Source: DAITQM01 sp039794245 (GTDB taxonomy: Bacteria; Pseudomonadota; Gammaproteobacteria; Xanthomonadales; Wenzhouxiangellaceae). Taken from it: a DNA stretch of 64,000 bases. The stretch lies in assembly GCA_039794245.1 (NCBI GenBank), contig JBDIVS010000005.1:1-64000 (forward strand), read 5' to 3'. How positions within the stretch are numbered: the first letter of the stretch is position 1; every line of letters starts with the position of its first letter. Below the pieces are notes generated by a model, which saw only the letters and a program-made list of their open reading frames with translations, did no database searches and was not told the DNA's origin. A program made the translations under genes and the position numbers. Shown here one piece after another: positions 18,501 to 26,016 of the stretch.

Positions 18501-19277
18501 GGCAAGTTCATCGAACAGGCCGACGTCACGACCATCAATCAACCAGAACAATCGTTCTATGCGATCTGGGATCGCGACGCTTCGCCGACGATCGACACCA
18601 CCGATCACGATTTCAGCCGCAGTCAGTTGCACGAAACGACGATCGGCTCAAGCGGCGGTTTCCGCGTCGTGACCAATCCCGACGGCGACGAACCGGTCTG
18701 GTTCAACGCCTCGACCGGCGATCCGGAAGACCGCGGCTGGTTTGTCGATCTGCCGCTGGCCGGTGAACGGATCGTCCGCAACCCACTGCCGCTCGGCGAT
18801 ATCGTCTTTTACGTGACGCTGGTTCCCGATGACAACCCATGTACCGCCGGCGGTTTCGGCTTTTTGATGGCGCTCGATGTCCGGACCGGTTTGACACCCG
18901 AGTTCCCGGTTTTCGATATCGACGGCGACAATGGTTTCGGGGTGGGCGATTTCCTGACCCCGCCAAATCCGGACACAGGCGATGCGGGCACGCTGCCGAT
19001 CGGTTTCCAGACTGTCAGCATACCGAACCTGCCGGCGGTGATCGAGGATACGCGCCATATCTGCGAGATCAACCCGTCGCTGCCGCAATGCACAGATTTC
19101 ACCCCGCCGGTAATATATGATGCGACCGGCGCACCGCAGAATGCCCCCCGCGCCTGCGAGGCCGACAGCGGCCGGGCGTTTTTCTTCACGACCGAATCGA
19201 GCGGCGCGATCACGCTGGCCACGGCCACTTCCAACCGCTTCAACTGCGGCCGGCAGGGCTTCCGCCAACTGCGCTGA
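15591..19277 (+). CDS. pilY1: Type IV pilus tip adhesin/biogenesis factor PilY1
   Basis: PilY1 sits at the pilus tip with the minor pilins and acts in adhesion, pilus extension and surface sensing. The ATG at 15591 follows GGAGG and starts a signal peptide (IAAAAFSIAWSAGVSFPAHA); an earlier in-frame ATG at 15558 overlaps pilX but lacks a ribosome site. The 1228 residues show a von Willebrand A-like region with the MIDAS-type ELDDSGSMDWE near residue 50 and LLFTDGFWNGG further on. The C-terminal PilY1 beta-propeller (LYIGGNDGMLHAF, FSRPQIARM, AVIFGNGYNN) has the calcium loop DLDNDSKVDMIYAGD. Cysteines are few and mostly at the ends. Length and position are normal for the family. Confidence 0.95.
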   Translation: MNAKPLHRRLPIAAAAFSIAWSAGVSFPAHAMLLDLPNNPLFLGFGVVPNVFIELDDSGSMDWETLTADHFISCRYTPVAGTPCADFGPWRDTMVHIGPNGTAVNWFYYSDVGESAYAHNCPGWSGTSGASTRDCLSRGVDPIDLDWRFFSSDLNIIFFDPKVTYLPWRGFPDADFNSARANPQSGRPGFTQTTDLNAFGGFKFAVWIDNKGFPEATGPKPNPANPTNTANAKVDLWDSYIRVTVTNTTLTCARIDHSPSGSNLNPSTTALDAASCAPFINNQTLAELKQNIANWYQYARRRHMVARGAINDVVLAAPDFRYGISLINQWDQLFVEMPAAGTTNFTTHNDSLRQQLLDHPWSAFGTPLRNALKRTGDYYADDLPGKPSPIIESCQKNFTLLFTDGFWNGGDPGVGNVDGDTQSNTLADVARAFYDTDLATSLPNDVPIDAFDDNARQHMVTYTVAYGLPTGLIDTDDDGWPNPPLVESSPEWWNTSGNPIQRVDDLWHAAFNARGQFIAAQRPQEVVDGIFEVLQNIALRAGSAASGAANTGSFSAASRVFQARFDSRDWHGEVLAFPVNPDGSTSTVPDWEAHVALNSRSPASRTIVTYDPVTGNGVNFDTSFAPLLAALSIAPDTGLPDTLGDERLAYLRGDRSREGTDFRTRNFVLGDLVNSDPEFVGAPGFFFGFNGYPAFFDANHNRRQALYIGGNDGMLHAFATDNGAELFAYVPSRVIPRLNRLTDPGYTHEFFVDGSPRYGDAFFGGDWHSVLAGGLRSGGQLVYALEITNPEAFGPGSVLWEFTDQDDADLGFTFSRPQIARMQNNRWAVIFGNGYNNTLDDGNASTTGQAALYILFIDGGLDGNWTASDFRKITVGTPDAANPNGLAEPAVVDLDNDSKVDMIYAGDIKGNLWKFDVSSSDPGSWAVDFSGQPLFRARDGSNLTQSITSRPSVKRHPAGINQGVLVLFGTGKFIEQADVTTINQPEQSFYAIWDRDASPTIDTTDHDFSRSQLHETTIGSSGGFRVVTNPDGDEPVWFNASTGDPEDRGWFVDLPLAGERIVRNPLPLGDIVFYVTLVPDDNPCTAGGFGFLMALDVRTGLTPEFPVFDIDGDNGFGVGDFLTPPNPDTGDAGTLPIGFQTVSIPNLPAVIEDTRHICEINPSLPQCTDFTPPVIYDATGAPQNAPRACEADSGRAFFFTTESSGAITLATATSNRFNCGRQGFRQLR

Positions 19278-19312
19278 CGCTGTGGCTATCGATGATTTCA
19301 GGAGATAGGACA

Positions 19313-19675
19313 ATGAAGGCAAAACTCATTTTGTACGGCGGCACGCTCATCGCGGGCACCCTGTTTGCCGGTCCGGCGCCGGCCCAACTGGTCCCGCTGG
19401 ACCAGGAAAAGTCGGCGGCATACGAACGCCCACTGCCAGTGGAACTGCTGAAACCGGAACGCGAGGGCCGCTTCCAGGGCATCGACGGGCGGCGCGGCAC
19501 CGTGCGCATCGACGGCCGCGACTACCCTTATGCTGGAACGCTCCGGGTGTTTGTCGAAGACCGTGAAACGGCGCTGTTCAACCTGCTCGAAAACGCCCGG
19601 ATCAGCTACCAGCTCGACCGCCGCGGCCGGGTGATCGCGATCTGGACGACACAAGACGGAATCATCCCCTCATGA
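19313..19675 (+). CDS. Small exported PilY2-like protein
   Basis: This 120-residue protein starts at an ATG at 19313 after GGAGATAGG. A signal peptide (LILYGGTLIAGTLFAGPAPAQ) is clear. The rest is a compact domain with GIDGRRGTVRIDGRDYPYAG and ISYQLDRRGRVIAIWTTQD, which resembles a small beta-barrel. By place it equals pilY2 of Pseudomonas, the small gene between pilY1 and pilE. I judge similarity from size and place, not from a known motif, so no gene symbol is given. It overlaps pilE by 4 bp, consistent with co-translation. Confidence 0.8.
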   Translation: MKAKLILYGGTLIAGTLFAGPAPAQLVPLDQEKSAAYERPLPVELLKPEREGRFQGIDGRRGTVRIDGRDYPYAGTLRVFVEDRETALFNLLENARISYQLDRRGRVIAIWTTQDGIIPS

Positions 19676-20082
19676 AGCGGATATCGACCAAACGCCTAGC
19701 GCATGGCTTCACGCTGATCGAACTTCTGATCACCATCGCGATCGTCGCCATCCTGGCGGCGATCGCGGTCCCGAGCTACCGCGCCCAGGCGGTACGCGCG
19801 GCGCGCACCGAAGCGCTCGACCAGCTCCTCGCCCAGGCCCAGTTCCAGCAGCAGTTCTATACCCAGAACAACCAGTACAACGCCACCGGGGCATTCACCA
19901 CTTCGAGTGGCCGCTACCAGATCACCACGGCGCCGGCCAACGCCAACCAGAGCTATACCCTGTCGGCGATACCGCAGGGCGGCCAGATAGACGACGCCTG
20001 CGGCACGTTGACCTTGACCAACACCGGCGTGCGCGGCGTTACCGGCACCGGCACCGTCGCCAACTGCTGGGCGGGAAGGTGA
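19672..20082 (+). CDS. pilE: Type IV pilin PilE-like
   Basis: This 136-residue pilin has the leader MKRISTKRLAHG before FTLIELLITIAIVAILAAIAVPSY, the canonical type IV pilin N-terminus with Glu5. Then come the PilE-type RAARTEALDQLLAQAQFQQQFY and a C-terminal disulfide-bonded loop between DDACGTL and VANCWAG. In Pseudomonas PilE is the minor pilin that ends this operon and links the tip complex to the major pilin; that role is inferred here from position. It overlaps the upstream gene by 4 bp and is followed by a hairpin. Confidence 0.93.
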   Translation: MKRISTKRLAHGFTLIELLITIAIVAILAAIAVPSYRAQAVRAARTEALDQLLAQAQFQQQFYTQNNQYNATGAFTTSSGRYQITTAPANANQSYTLSAIPQGGQIDDACGTLTLTNTGVRGVTGTGTVANCWAGR

Positions 20083-20379
20083 ATCCTGCGGGGGGAGTTG
20101 TTCTTTGTTCTTATATGGACTCCTCCCGATTTGCAAGCATGAACTTAAGCGACGAAGGTGGCTTGCGACCTTATATCCGGCCTGTTGATGAGGAGCGTTG
20201 TGGCGTCCTCTGGCCCACAAGGTGAAGTCGCGCACCGGGTTCTCTATCTTCGTGCAGGCTTGTCCAAAGCCAAGAACACAATCGGAATGCTCCGGTGCCG
20301 GTCTGACCTTCGTGGTGATCATTTCAAAAATAGCGCCTTATGTTGTTTGTTTAGCGCTTCATGTAAACTTATAGTCTAC
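20083..20379. other. Unassigned 297-bp region between convergent pilE and the glycosyltransferase
   Basis: Two convergent genes end here. Apart from the hairpin at 20089-20128 I find no supported gene. Composition falls towards AT at 20320-20385. A leftward open frame from 20322 (starting MITTKVRPAPEH and continuing RDFTLWARGRHNAPHQ) runs on into pilE antisense and is not accepted. The region has the look of inserted or decayed DNA. Confidence 0.4.
20089..20128 (+). terminator. Hairpin after the minor-pilin operon
   Basis: The arm CGGGGGGAGT at 20089-20098 pairs over ten positions (one G-U) with ACTCCTCCCG at 20119-20128, across a 20-base U-rich loop, seven bases after the pilE stop. No T-run follows, so it may be a 3'-end stabiliser or a Rho-aided terminator instead of an intrinsic one. 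Confidence 0.5.
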
Positions 20380-22431
20380 TTACTCTAATTCGTAATAAGC
20401 CGTGTGCAGCAGGTTTTCGAAGGCCGCGGCATAGGCGGCGTGGTCGCCGAGCGGGCCGTGCAGCAATTGCCGGCGCAGGTCGGCGCGGCCGGTGCGTAGG
20501 TGGGCGGCATCGGCGGCCAACCGGGCGGCAATCGCCACGTAGTCGTCTTCGTCCCCGGCAACCCACTCGCTGCGGCCCAATGCGCGAAGGATGCTGGCGC
20601 CCAGCCGGCCATAAAACGCCTCGCCGGGCAGCGTAATCACCGGCACGCCCATCGCCAGCGCATGAAAGGTGGTCGTGCCGCCATTGTACGGCCGGGTGTC
20701 GAGAATCGCATCGACCTTGCGGTAACTGTCGAGCATCTCGCGAAACGGGCTTGGGCCTTCGATCATCAAGCGCCGGCTGTCGATGCCGAGTTCGGCAAAG
20801 CGATCGATGGTCTTGACGACGGTTGCCATATCGCCCAGGCCGCCGGCTTTTAGGCACATCCGGCTGTCCGGTACGGCATCGAGCACTTTCGCCCACAGTT
20901 GCAGGCAGGAAGGCGAATACTTGAACAGGTTGCCGAAATTGGCGAAAACGAATTCGCGGCCAGCCAGCCGCCCGGGGTCGGGCAAAGGTCCGAGATCCGG
21001 AACGCGGAACACGCAATGCGGCAGGTAAAGCAGCCGCTCGCTGTACAACCCCGCCTGCGGCGGCGGGCAGACGACCTCGTCGGCGATCAGGTAATCGACC
21101 GCGCGGTAGCCGGTCGTAAACGGATAACCGAGAAAGGTGGCCTGCACCGGCGCCGGCCGGCAGCCGAAGACTTTCAGGCGGGAGTACGCGGTGTGACCGG
21201 CGAGGTCGATCAGCACATCGACACCGAGCGTGCGGCATAATTCGGCCAGCGCATCATCGCTGCACCCGGCAACATTCCGCCACTCGTCGCAATCTGCCTT
21301 CAACCGGGCCGAGACCGCGTCCTCGGCGGCGTGGGCGTGCAGGATAACGATACTGAAACGCCGCCGATCGTGCGCCGCGAGCAGCGGCGCCATGAACTGC
21401 GCCACCGGATGATCGCCGTGCAGATCGGGGCTGAGATAGGCCAGCGTCAAACGCCCGCGGCGAGCGCGCGCCGGGAACACAGACGGTGCGACCGGCCAGT
21501 CGGCGGTGATGGCCTGCTGCACTTCGGCCACTTCGCCGGTGCTCAAGCGCTCGTCGTAAAGTGCCGCAAAAGCCGTACAGCGGCGCGTCTCTTCGTTGTC
21601 GCGCGCGGCGCGGGCGCGCTCGATATCGTCGCGGCCGGCGGCAATCTCGCCGCGATAGATATGGATTTTCCCCGCCGTCAGCAGGGCGCCCGGGTGATCC
21701 GCATCGAGGGCCAGCGCCGCTTCACAGTACGACAACGCCTCGGCGAGCAGCCCGGCTTCGCTCAGACAGACCGCGATGTTGACTTTCACATCGGGGCGCT
21801 TCGGGTACAAGGTGGTGGCGCGGCGCAACAGCTCGATCGCCGTACCGTGCTGGCCGGCCTGCCAGTCGAGCGCCGCGACGTGGGTGATCAGCTCCAGCGA
21901 TTTCGGGTTGAGCTGCAAGGCCCGGCCGAACGCCTGGCGGCCGGCGGCCGGATCGCCGGCGGCAAGTTGCAGGTCGCCAATTTCGCGCCACGCCCGCCAC
22001 AGCGCCGGGTTGCCTTCGGCCGCTGCCTGTGCCGCGGCCAGGGCTTCACAGTCACGCCCCAGGCGACGCAAAACGATTGCGCGGCCGAGGTGCGCCTCGG
22101 CCATTGCCGGATTCCCGGACAAGGCCCGATCGTAAGCCGCCAGTGCTTCGTCGTCGCTGCCGGCATCACGCAGGGCGTTGCCGAAATTGAACCACAAGGC
22201 CGCGTCGCCGGCGCCGTGTTCGAGGGCGCGACGATAACATTCGATCGCCAGATCGGCGCGGCCGAGCCGGCGGTGCAGTTGTCCGAGGTTGATCGACGCC
22301 GGAGCATAGGCCGGATCCTGCTCGAGGATTTTCTGGTACGCCGCGAGCGCCACCGCCAACCGGCCTTCGCGGTGCGCGGCGACGGCCGCAGCGAACAGGA
22401 CATCGGGAGCGGAGTTGATCTCGTTTTGCAT
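20380..22431 (-). CDS. TPR-repeat O-GlcNAc transferase-like glycosyltransferase (GT41)
   Basis: This is a 683-residue cytoplasmic fusion. Residues about 10-310 are seven to eight TPRs (AVALAAYQKILEQDPAYAPA, ADLAIECYRRALEHGAGDAA, DEALAAYDRALSGNPAMAEA and others). The C-terminal half is the SPINDLY/OGT-type catalytic domain, with LAYLSPDLHGDHPVAQFM, VDVLIDLAGHTAYSRLKVF, PAPVQATFLGYPFTTG, FANFGNLFKYSP and DTRPYNGGTTTFHALAMGVP. Family enzymes transfer sugar from UDP-GlcNAc or a related donor to Ser/Thr of proteins, or decorate glycans. The TPRs would bind the protein substrate. It converges on the minor-pilin operon, so pilin or another surface protein is a possible target, but this is inference from place only. 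Confidence 0.9.
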   Translation of the reverse strand: MQNEINSAPDVLFAAAVAAHREGRLAVALAAYQKILEQDPAYAPASINLGQLHRRLGRADLAIECYRRALEHGAGDAALWFNFGNALRDAGSDDEALAAYDRALSGNPAMAEAHLGRAIVLRRLGRDCEALAAAQAAAEGNPALWRAWREIGDLQLAAGDPAAGRQAFGRALQLNPKSLELITHVAALDWQAGQHGTAIELLRRATTLYPKRPDVKVNIAVCLSEAGLLAEALSYCEAALALDADHPGALLTAGKIHIYRGEIAAGRDDIERARAARDNEETRRCTAFAALYDERLSTGEVAEVQQAITADWPVAPSVFPARARRGRLTLAYLSPDLHGDHPVAQFMAPLLAAHDRRRFSIVILHAHAAEDAVSARLKADCDEWRNVAGCSDDALAELCRTLGVDVLIDLAGHTAYSRLKVFGCRPAPVQATFLGYPFTTGYRAVDYLIADEVVCPPPQAGLYSERLLYLPHCVFRVPDLGPLPDPGRLAGREFVFANFGNLFKYSPSCLQLWAKVLDAVPDSRMCLKAGGLGDMATVVKTIDRFAELGIDSRRLMIEGPSPFREMLDSYRKVDAILDTRPYNGGTTTFHALAMGVPVITLPGEAFYGRLGASILRALGRSEWVAGDEDDYVAIAARLAADAAHLRTGRADLRRQLLHGPLGDHAAYAAAFENLLHTAYYELE

Positions 22432-22537
22432 TCCAGCACGGCAATCCCAGGATGGAAGCTACCCTTCAATCGGCATAGCGTAACCGTCTGAGTCCGTTGA
22501 CGATGCCGCGGGCACCGAAAACCAAAAGTACGCCCCC

Positions 22538-24064
22538 CTATCCGTTTTCCGGCCGCAGGTATGGAAACAGCAGGACATCGCGGATCGAGGCGCTGTCGGT
22601 GAGCAGCATCACCAGCCGGTCGATGCCAATGCCTTCGCCGCCGGCCGGCGGCATGCCGTATTCAAGCGCCCGGATGTAATCGGTGTCGTAGTGCATCGCC
22701 TCCTCGTCGCCGGCCTGCCTGGCCGCAGCCTGCGCCCGGAAGCGGGCCGCCTGGTCTTCCGGGTCGTTGAGCTCGGAAAAACCGTTAGCGATTTCGCGGC
22801 CATGGATAAACAACTCGAAGCGGTCGGCCAGGTCAGGCTCGCTGTCGTTGCGGCGCGACAGCGGCGAGACTTCGGCCGGATAGGCGGTGACGAACGTCGG
22901 CTGGATAAGCGCCGATTCGACCTCGGCCTCGAAAATCTCGAGCAAAAGCTTGCCGGCGCCCCACCCGGGGTGCAGCGCAATGCCGATTTTCTTGGCGTAA
23001 TGGGCCAGCGTCTCGCGGTCGTCCGGATGCACCGCAGCGAGCGGCGGGCAGGTTTCACGCACTGCGTCGAGCAATGCGATACGGCGGAACGGCGGTCCGA
23101 AATCGAGACGCGTTCCCTGGTAGTCGAAGGCGGTGCCGCCGTGGATCGCCCGCGCGAGATGGCGCAGCAGATCCTCGGTGAGGTCCATCATCGCCCGGTC
23201 GTCGGCGTAGGCCCAATAAAACTCGAGCATCGTGAATTCCGGGTTGTGCCGGCTAGAGACGCCCTCGTTGCGGAAATTGCGATTGATCTCGTAAACTTTT
23301 TCCAGGCCGCCGACGAGCAGGCGCTTGAGATGCAGCTCGGGGGCGACGCGCAGGTACAGATCCAGATCGAGCGCGTTGTGGTGCGTGGCAAACGGTCGCG
23401 CCGCGGCACCGCCGGGTATCGCGTGCATCATCGGCGTTTCGACTTCCAGAAAACCGCGCCCGGGGGCCTCGAAGTATTCCCTGATCAGCTTGACGATGCG
23501 GCTGCGGGTGTAAAACACCCGGCGCACCTCGGGATTCATGATCAGATCGACGTAACGCCGCCGGTAGCGGAATTCGGTGTCGGTCAGGCCGTGATATTTT
23601 TCGGGTAGCGGCCGCAGGCATTTGGCGACCAGATCCAGGCGCTCGGCCTTGAGCGACAATTCGCCGAGTTTGGTCCGGAACATCCGGCCACGGGCATAAA
23701 TCAAATCGCCGATATCGAAATCGAGAAAGGCTTCGAAGGCACCGGCCTCCAGCGCGTCGCGCTGGATCACGAGCTGCAAGTCGCCGCTGGCGTCACGCAG
23801 GTTGACGAAGGCGATCTTCCCCATAACCCTCTTGGCCATCATGCGGCCGGCCAGCGCATAGCGCGTATCGATCCCGGCCAGTGCCGGCTGGTCGAGATCG
23901 CCATAGCGCGCCCGCAGCGCGGCGCACGACGTGTCCGGGCGCACGGTGTTGGGATAGGCGTGGCCGGTCTCCCGCCATTTTGCGAGCTTGGCGCGGCGCT
24001 CGGTGATCAGGTGGTTCTCTTCGTGCTCCGGCGGGCCGGGCGGCTGATGGTGATTGTCGGTCAT
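22538..24064 (-). CDS. lysS: Lysyl-tRNA synthetase (class II)
   Basis: LysS charges tRNA-Lys. The 508-residue protein has an N-terminal OB-fold anticodon domain (about 65-170, LAGRMMAKRVMGKIAFVNLR). The class II catalytic domain follows, with motif 1 around FEAPGRGFLEVETPMMH, motif 2 FRNEGVSSRHNPEFTMLEFY and motif 3 GIGIDRLVMLLTDSASIRDV. Length is normal. It starts 6 bp after the prfB stop, the conserved prfB-lysS pair. The short lead MTDNHHQPPGPPEHE is typical of the variable N-terminus. Confidence 0.97.
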   Translation of the reverse strand: MTDNHHQPPGPPEHEENHLITERRAKLAKWRETGHAYPNTVRPDTSCAALRARYGDLDQPALAGIDTRYALAGRMMAKRVMGKIAFVNLRDASGDLQLVIQRDALEAGAFEAFLDFDIGDLIYARGRMFRTKLGELSLKAERLDLVAKCLRPLPEKYHGLTDTEFRYRRRYVDLIMNPEVRRVFYTRSRIVKLIREYFEAPGRGFLEVETPMMHAIPGGAAARPFATHHNALDLDLYLRVAPELHLKRLLVGGLEKVYEINRNFRNEGVSSRHNPEFTMLEFYWAYADDRAMMDLTEDLLRHLARAIHGGTAFDYQGTRLDFGPPFRRIALLDAVRETCPPLAAVHPDDRETLAHYAKKIGIALHPGWGAGKLLLEIFEAEVESALIQPTFVTAYPAEVSPLSRRNDSEPDLADRFELFIHGREIANGFSELNDPEDQAARFRAQAAARQAGDEEAMHYDTDYIRALEYGMPPAGGEGIGIDRLVMLLTDSASIRDVLLFPYLRPENG

Positions 24065-24070
24065 TCCTGC

Positions 24071-25166
24071 TTACAGCCCCTGTTGCAACGCGGCGGTGAC
24101 GAACGGATCGAGGTCGCCGTCGAGCACGCGCTGCGTATCGTTCTGCTCGGCGCCGGTGCGCAGATCCTTGATCCGCGACTGATCGAGCACGTAAGAGCGG
24201 ATCTGACTGCCCCAACCGATGTCGGCTTTCGAATCTTCGAGCTTCTGCTGCGCTTCCTGGCGCTTGTGCATCTCGAGTTCGTAAAGCTTGGCGCGCAACT
24301 GCTTCATCGCGTGCTCCTTGTTGCTGTGCTGCGAGCGGCCGCTCTGGCATTGGACCACGGTTTTGGTCGGCAGGTGCGTGATGCGCACCGCCGATTCGGT
24401 ACGGTTGACGTGCTGGCCGCCGGCCCCGCTGGCGCGATAGACATCGATTCTAAGATCGGCCGGATTGATCTCGATGTCGATATCGTCGTCCACCTCGGGC
24501 GAGACGAAAACCGCGGCAAACGAGGTATGGCGGCGGTTGCCGGAATCGAACGGCGACTTGCGCACCAGGCGGTGGACGCCGGTTTCGGTACGGCACCAGC
24601 CGTAGGCGTGGTCGCCCACGACGCGCACCGAGGCACTCTTGATGCCGGCGACCTCGCCGGGTGAGACCTCGAGCAGTTCGGCCTGCCAGCCACGGCGCTC
24701 GAACCAGCGCAGGTACATGCGCAGCAGCATCTCGGCCCAGTCCTGTGCTTCGGTACCGCCCGAACCGGCCTGGATATCGAGATAGCATGGCGCCTCGTCC
24801 ATCTCGCCGGAAAACATGCGCTGAAATTCCAGTGCCGCGATCTCGCCTTCGATCTGCCCAAGATCGCCTTCCAAAGCGGCGAGTGCTGCATCGTCGTCGT
24901 CACCAGCGGCGAGTTCGAACAGCTCAGCGGTATCGGTCAGCCGCCGGCGGAGAGAGCCCAGGCGGACGGTTTGCGCCGCCAGCCGGGCACGCTCACGGCC
25001 CAGCGCCTGGGCGCGTTCGGCATCGTTCCAGATCGCCGGGTTTTCGAGCTCGCGGTCAACTTCCTCCAGGCGCTCGCTCATCCCCGGGTGGTCAAAGATA
25101 CCTCCATAGCGCTTCGAGCCGGCGGTTGAGATCGTCGAGCGTGGCTTTGAATGCAGTGCGTTCCAT
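24071..25166 (-). CDS. prfB: Peptide chain release factor 2, expressed by programmed +1 frameshift
   Basis: RF2 ends translation at UGA and UAA. The gene is in two frames. ORF1 runs from the ATG at 25166 for 24 codons to an in-frame TGA at 25094-25092. Skipping T25094 joins it to the long frame that continues GAC CAC CCG... to the stop at 24071, giving 364 residues, close to E. coli's 365. The product shows the stop-codon-reading tripeptide in VRKSPFDSGN and the peptidyl-release motif RASGAGGQHVNRTESAVR. Annotating only the second frame from its internal ATG (25081) would lose the first 28 residues. It is followed at 6 bp by lysS. Confidence 0.96.
25091..25105 (-). promoter_or_regulatory. RF2 programmed +1 frameshift signal
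   Basis: Read leftward the site is GGAGG-TAT-CTT-TGA-C: a Shine-Dalgarno-like GGAGG (25105-25101), one codon, the slippery CTT, then the UGA at 25094-25092 and a following C. This is the arrangement of the E. coli prfB site, including the 3-nt spacing between the SD and CTT. Low RF2 favours slippage at CUU-U, so RF2 regulates its own synthesis. Confidence 0.97.
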
Positions 25167-25298
25167 TGTTCAACCCAGGAGAGGAAAAAATCATGCGCTG
25201 GAAAGTTCGGATCCTGCCCCGGATCAAGCCCGGACAGGCTCTGGACTCGATCCGGGGCTGGACCGGTTCAGCGTATCTGCACATTATAGCCGAGAGGT
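25167..25298. repeat. Intergenic palindromic repeat upstream of prfB
   Basis: Between the prfB start and the broken nucleotidyltransferase lies an inverted repeat, CCCCGGATC at 25217-25225 and GATCCGGGG at 25249-25257. The loop itself contains a further CCCGGA/CTGGAC pair. It resembles the short dispersed palindromes found between genes in many GC-rich proteobacteria. It is oriented so that it would lie in the 5' leader of prfB or form a 3' hairpin for the gene to its right. Confidence 0.5.
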
Positions 25299-25708
25299 TC
25301 ACGGCCGCTTGCCGACGAAACGTGCGATACGGCGTTCGAGCTGCTCGGCAATTTCCGGCTGTTCCTTGGCTTCGATCAGGGGGCAATCTTCTTGCGCACC
25401 AAGTCCAGATCGATTCCGGTCCCGCGGCGTTCGAGGATACCCGTCACATCCGCCCAATCCTTGTCACGCGCTGCGCAAGCTTTCATGACCACCAGATCCT
25501 CGGCCGAACAAGTCCGCTGCGTCACGCCGTCAGCGAGTTCCCACATGCTGGAGCGATCGATCACCCGTGACTCATAGGGCAAAGAAGCCAGAACGATGTC
25601 GATCCCCACCCCCTGAATCGACTGTGCCAGCACAACTCGGGTCCGTGCTGCAAAGGCAACCGCATCGTCAATGCGGGCCACCAGTTCGGTGAGCTGCATC
25701 TGGGCCAC
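25299..25708 (-). pseudogene. Frameshifted, 5'-truncated nucleotidyltransferase (AbiEii/MNT-like)
   Basis: The frame from a GTG at 25708 (with AGGAGG six bases before it) encodes 110 residues and stops at 25376. Inserting one base in the C5 run (G5 at 25379-25383 on the plus strand) continues it to a stop at 25299 with 25 more residues (LIEAKEQPEIAEQLERR). Those residues match the usual C-terminus of this family. Visible signature parts are GVGIDIVLASLPYE and CSAEDLVVMKACAARDKDWADV, as in stand-alone nucleotidyltransferases related to type IV toxin-antitoxin AbiEii. The N-terminal catalytic GG/DxD part is missing. The open frame ends about 50 bp from inverted-repeat copy A, which may have removed the 5' end. 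It could be a sequencing indel, but the missing N-terminus still argues for a relic. Confidence 0.7.
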
Positions 25709-25756
25709 GGAGGCCTCCTCGCTTGGCGAAACCAGTACAACAGATCGGGATCAATA

Positions 25757-25921
25757 GTTAACCCAACAGTTGCATAAATTTTGCTCGAATTTATATATTT
25801 CTTCATTAAATCAATAAGTTATTAGAATTTTAGTTAAAGCATCGAATTCACCTGGGGTGACGCGCCCGGTTTCTCGCCCAAGCGGGCGGCGCATAGAGAA
25901 CCAATCTCGGCATTCCGCACG
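25757..25921. repeat. Inverted repeat copy A (partner at 28613-28776)
   Basis: About 165 bp that recur in reverse orientation at 28613-28776 with only some seven substitutions. The left part (25757-25848) is very AT-rich for this genome (TTTATATATTTCTTCATTAA), the right part GC-rich. The two copies bracket the plsC-like/rhomboid/DUF2520 operon. Confidence 0.88.
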
Positions 25922-26016
25922 AGCCGCGTTGCGTTCCCGACGCATTTGTCGGGCAATCGGCCAAGCTGTACTCACCAGCTTGACCGAAAATTCCGGGAAT
26001 TTATGCAACAGTTGGG
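25762..26016. mobile_element. Possible MITE-like element with 19-bp terminal inverted repeats
   Basis: CCCAACAGTTGCATAAATT at the left end (25762-25780) is matched at 18 of 19 positions by the reverse complement of the right end (about 25998-26016). This defines a roughly 255-bp unit covering copy A. No transposase is inside and no target duplication is clear. Copy B at 28613 has only one of these ends, so it would be a truncated copy. Placed with caution: the element could instead be the edge of a larger lost transposon. Confidence 0.45.

Noticed and set aside
20158..20388. 76-codon rightward ORF after pilE
   Set aside because: It has no ribosome site or family resemblance and runs into the antisense end of the glycosyltransferase gene.
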